The notes under the pieces were generated by a model. The model saw nothing but the letters and a program-made list of their open reading frames with translations. It had not been told where the DNA came from and made no database searches. The position numbers were made by a program, and so were the translations under genes. A DNA stretch of 7,323 nucleotides from Chloroflexota bacterium. Its GTDB lineage: Bacteria > Chloroflexota > Dehalococcoidia > JACQTR01. Positions within the stretch are counted from its first letter, which is position 1. Each line of letters starts with the position of its first letter. Positions 5,378 through 7,323 of the stretch are shown piece by piece. The stretch covers positions 1 through 7,323 of the forward strand of contig JACQTR010000178.1 in NCBI GenBank assembly GCA_016210705.1, given 5' to 3'.

Positions 5378-6574
5378 ATGCCTGACGAATTAAATACAGC
5401 TGCATTAGCTTTTCTAAAGGCCGAGGCAAAAGAGCTTGAGAATGTATTGCCAAAGGTGAATCCTCTCATGCGGTTCGTTTCTGATCGGCTAAGGCCGTCA
5501 TCTCTTGCCGACACGACTGAAAAACAACAACTCGAACAGCTTCTTGCTGGAAAAGGCATTCGTTCAGAACTACTTGAATGGGGGTACATGCGTCCCTTGC
5601 GGCAGAAATGGCTTAACTTAGCGGATCCTTTTTCGTTTAATGAGCAAGAAGTTGAGCCCATGCTAAATGAGTTTGTCAAAGCTGTGCTAGAAAAGAAGGT
5701 TCTAGTCAAGTGGCGGGACTGGTTATCCATCCGTTTGAAAACGGAAAAATTTATGTTTGAAGAAGCCATGGTTATTCGTCCCTCAATGAGCAATGAACAG
5801 ACTACATGGCTTTCTGAATTGTTCGAAGTAAGCGGGGCGGTATTGGATTTCCAGGTTGAATGTACGGTCGATTATGATGGCGCCCTCAATGAGGAAAAGT
5901 TCACTAAGTTGCGACGCTTGGCTTTAAGCGCATTAGTGCTCGCATATCCTGGCCACCTTTATGTTAATCCGCTGCAATCTGAGGTTGTGTACGGCACATC
6001 TATTACATCTTCGCTACGTATTCCAATTTCCTCTCGTTCATTAGAAGTAATGAGTCGGGGAGAAAAACCTTATATCCTAAATGCGTCGCTGGTCAACCGC
6101 TTGCGAGAGTTATGGTACAAACTTGCTGAAATCATGTGGTCGCCTGAGCACGATTTTAGGTTGCCAGCTCAGCGATTGATCGATGGCGTAGCTAGAAAAC
6201 GTGATGACGATGCTATCGTTGATTATGCTATCGGTTTGGAAGCACTGCTACTACATGAGATCAACGATGAACTCCGCTACAGGTTTGCTCTCCGAGGAGC
6301 GACCGTCTTAGTTTGGGATGGAGACAGAAGAGAACACTTTGATAAACTGCGGCATTTTTATGATGTTAGGAGCGCTATTGTCCATGGTAGCTACAAGGTC
6401 AAAGGACGAAAGCAGAAGCTCACCCAAATGGAGCTTGCGGATGCCCGTTCCACAGGTGAGCAAGCGCTTCGAAATATTTGGTGGTGGTTCTTCGATCAAG
6501 GGACGTCTAAACTAGAAGATGTAACGCATAAAATTGATGACCGAATCTTGGAGGGCCCAGTTAGGAGCGTATGA
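5378..6574 (+). CDS. Putative Apea-like HEPN-domain protein inserted between pheS and pheT
   Basis: This is a 398-residue soluble protein with no signal peptide or membrane segment. I do not recognise the N-terminal two thirds. It is largely helical, with KVLVKWRDWLSIRL (107-120) and a possible beta-rich stretch at about 153-217. The C-terminal third (about 265-375) resembles Apea-like HEPN domains: DYAIGLEALLL (282-292), ELRYRFALRGATVL (298-311) and F-DKLRHFYDVRSAIVHG (321-337). R331 and H336 make the RxxxxH signature of HEPN ribonucleases, which often act in abortive infection or toxin systems. RNA cleavage is inference. The gene is visibly more AT-rich than pheS and pheT and follows a dispersed repeat, which suggests acquisition. 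Its TGA overlaps the pheT ATG (ATGA at 6571-6574), so it is transcribed with, and perhaps coupled to, pheT. Its ribosome binding site is weak (CGGGA at 5371-5375). Confidence 0.85.
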   Translation: MPDELNTAALAFLKAEAKELENVLPKVNPLMRFVSDRLRPSSLADTTEKQQLEQLLAGKGIRSELLEWGYMRPLRQKWLNLADPFSFNEQEVEPMLNEFVKAVLEKKVLVKWRDWLSIRLKTEKFMFEEAMVIRPSMSNEQTTWLSELFEVSGAVLDFQVECTVDYDGALNEEKFTKLRRLALSALVLAYPGHLYVNPLQSEVVYGTSITSSLRIPISSRSLEVMSRGEKPYILNASLVNRLRELWYKLAEIMWSPEHDFRLPAQRLIDGVARKRDDDAIVDYAIGLEALLLHEINDELRYRFALRGATVLVWDGDRREHFDKLRHFYDVRSAIVHGSYKVKGRKQKLTQMELADARSTGEQALRNIWWWFFDQGTSKLEDVTHKIDDRILEGPVRSV

Positions 6575-7323
6575 AAGTCTCCCTTAAATGGCTTAAAGAA
6601 TATGTCAATGTACGCCTGCCCGTAAAGGAGCTGGCCCATCGCTTGAACATGTCGGGGACGGAGGTGGGCAGCATCGAGACCATCGGCGGCCAGTGGCAGA
6701 ACATCTTGGTGGGCCGGGTGGAGACGGTGGAGCCTCACCCCAACGCCGACCGCCTAAAGCTGGCCACTGTTGACCTGGCCGAAGAACGGGCCACCGTGGT
6801 TTGCGGAGCGCCTAATATCGCAGCCGGTCAAAAAATCGCTTTCGCCAAAGTGGGGGCCCGCCTCATCGATGGCCACAGCGGCCAGATGGTGGAGCTGAAG
6901 CCAGCCACCATCCGCGGCGTGGTATCGGCAGGTATGGTGTGTTCGGAGAAGGAACTAGGAATTTCTGAGAAGCACGAGGGCATCATGGTGCTGCCTCCGG
7001 AAGCGCCCGTGGGCACACCCTTGGCCGAGTACCTGGGCGATACCATCTTCGACCTGGATATAACCCCCAACCGGCCCGACTGCCTTTCCATGCTGGGAGT
7101 GGCCCGAGAGGTGGCCGCCATCACCTATGAAGAGGCCTGTTTGCCGGCCATGCGCTACTCGTCGCGGGGCGATCCTATAGAAGAGCAGGTATCGGTGGAG
7201 ATCGCCGACCCCGACCTCTGCCCCCGCTACTGCGCCAGCCTGGTCAGTGGGGTCAAGGTAGCCCCCTCTCCCCCCTGGATGCAGGAACGCCTGGTGGCCG
7301 CCGGCATGAGGCCCATCAACAAC
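6571..7323 (+). CDS. pheT: Phenylalanyl-tRNA synthetase beta subunit (N-terminal part, runs off the window)
   Basis: This is the beta subunit of the tRNA-Phe charging enzyme, which provides tRNA binding and the editing site. The 251 residues present are the N-terminal third of a protein usually near 800 residues. MKVSLKWLKEYV is the typical start. An EMAP/OB-type tRNA-binding domain follows (about 41-150: ILVGRVETVEPHPNADRLKLATVD, VCGAPNI, KPATIRGVVSAGMVCSEKELGI). DLDITPNRPDCLSMLGVAREVAA (about 171-193) opens the B3/B4 editing region. AGGAG (6563-6567) lies 3 nt before the ATG, inside the upstream HEPN gene, whose stop overlaps this start. The frame is open to the window edge and no defect is seen. 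It works with pheS, from which it is unusually separated. Confidence 0.97.
   Translation, partial: MKVSLKWLKEYVNVRLPVKELAHRLNMSGTEVGSIETIGGQWQNILVGRVETVEPHPNADRLKLATVDLAEERATVVCGAPNIAAGQKIAFAKVGARLIDGHSGQMVELKPATIRGVVSAGMVCSEKELGISEKHEGIMVLPPEAPVGTPLAEYLGDTIFDLDITPNRPDCLSMLGVAREVAAITYEEACLPAMRYSSRGDPIEEQVSVEIADPDLCPRYCASLVSGVKVAPSPPWMQERLVAAGMRPINN

Noticed and set aside
4516..5793. Long minus-strand ORF of 425 codons
   Set aside because: It is antisense to pheS, the repeat and the start of the HEPN gene, is rich in His/Pro/Arg, and has no recognisable domain. It is a shadow of the GC-rich coding strand.
1..7323. CRISPR array, tRNA genes or complete insertion sequence
   Set aside because: I saw no regularly spaced repeats, no tRNA cloverleaf apart from the tmRNA ends, and no transposase with terminal inverted repeats.

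Overview
The window looks like a fragment of an uncultured Chloroflexota genome, most likely Dehalococcoidia. I infer this from the housekeeping protein sequences, the compact ctpA-smpB-ssrA cluster, an ssrA-targeted serine recombinase (a habit I recall from Dehalococcoides genomic islands) and a dispersed repeat of the GTCATTCTGAGC type. No marker phylogeny can be run here, so the assignment is moderate. Base composition is mixed: pheS and pheT are GC-rich, while the gene between them is clearly more AT-rich.

Left part (1-1965, plus strand): the end of an integrated element. It holds two small uncharacterised ORFs and then a large serine recombinase. The recombinase is recognisable over its whole length but is broken by three single-base indels between about 752 and 886. 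Its last codons run into the 3' end of the tmRNA gene on the opposite strand, which marks the element/chromosome junction.

Middle (1943-4016, minus strand): a trans-translation and proteolysis cluster transcribed leftward, in the order ctpA (S41 C-terminal processing protease), smpB, ssrA (tmRNA). ctpA and smpB are 6 nt apart. The smpB frame has no stop until deep inside the tmRNA, so the two genes overlap by about 89 nt. The tmRNA encodes the predicted tag GESQYAYAA. Tail-specific proteases of the ctpA family can degrade tmRNA-tagged proteins, so the neighbourhood makes functional sense.

Right part (4176-7323, plus strand): a divergent pheS-pheT operon for phenylalanyl-tRNA synthetase, behind a near-consensus sigma-70 promoter. 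pheS and pheT are normally adjacent. Here they are separated by a 398-residue gene with a C-terminal HEPN-type RxxxxH motif of Apea-like character. It is preceded by a dispersed-repeat copy, and its stop codon overlaps the pheT start codon (ATGA). This putative HEPN RNase gene inside an essential tRNA-synthetase operon is the most unusual item in the window. The smpB/tmRNA overlap and the recombinase/tmRNA junction come next.
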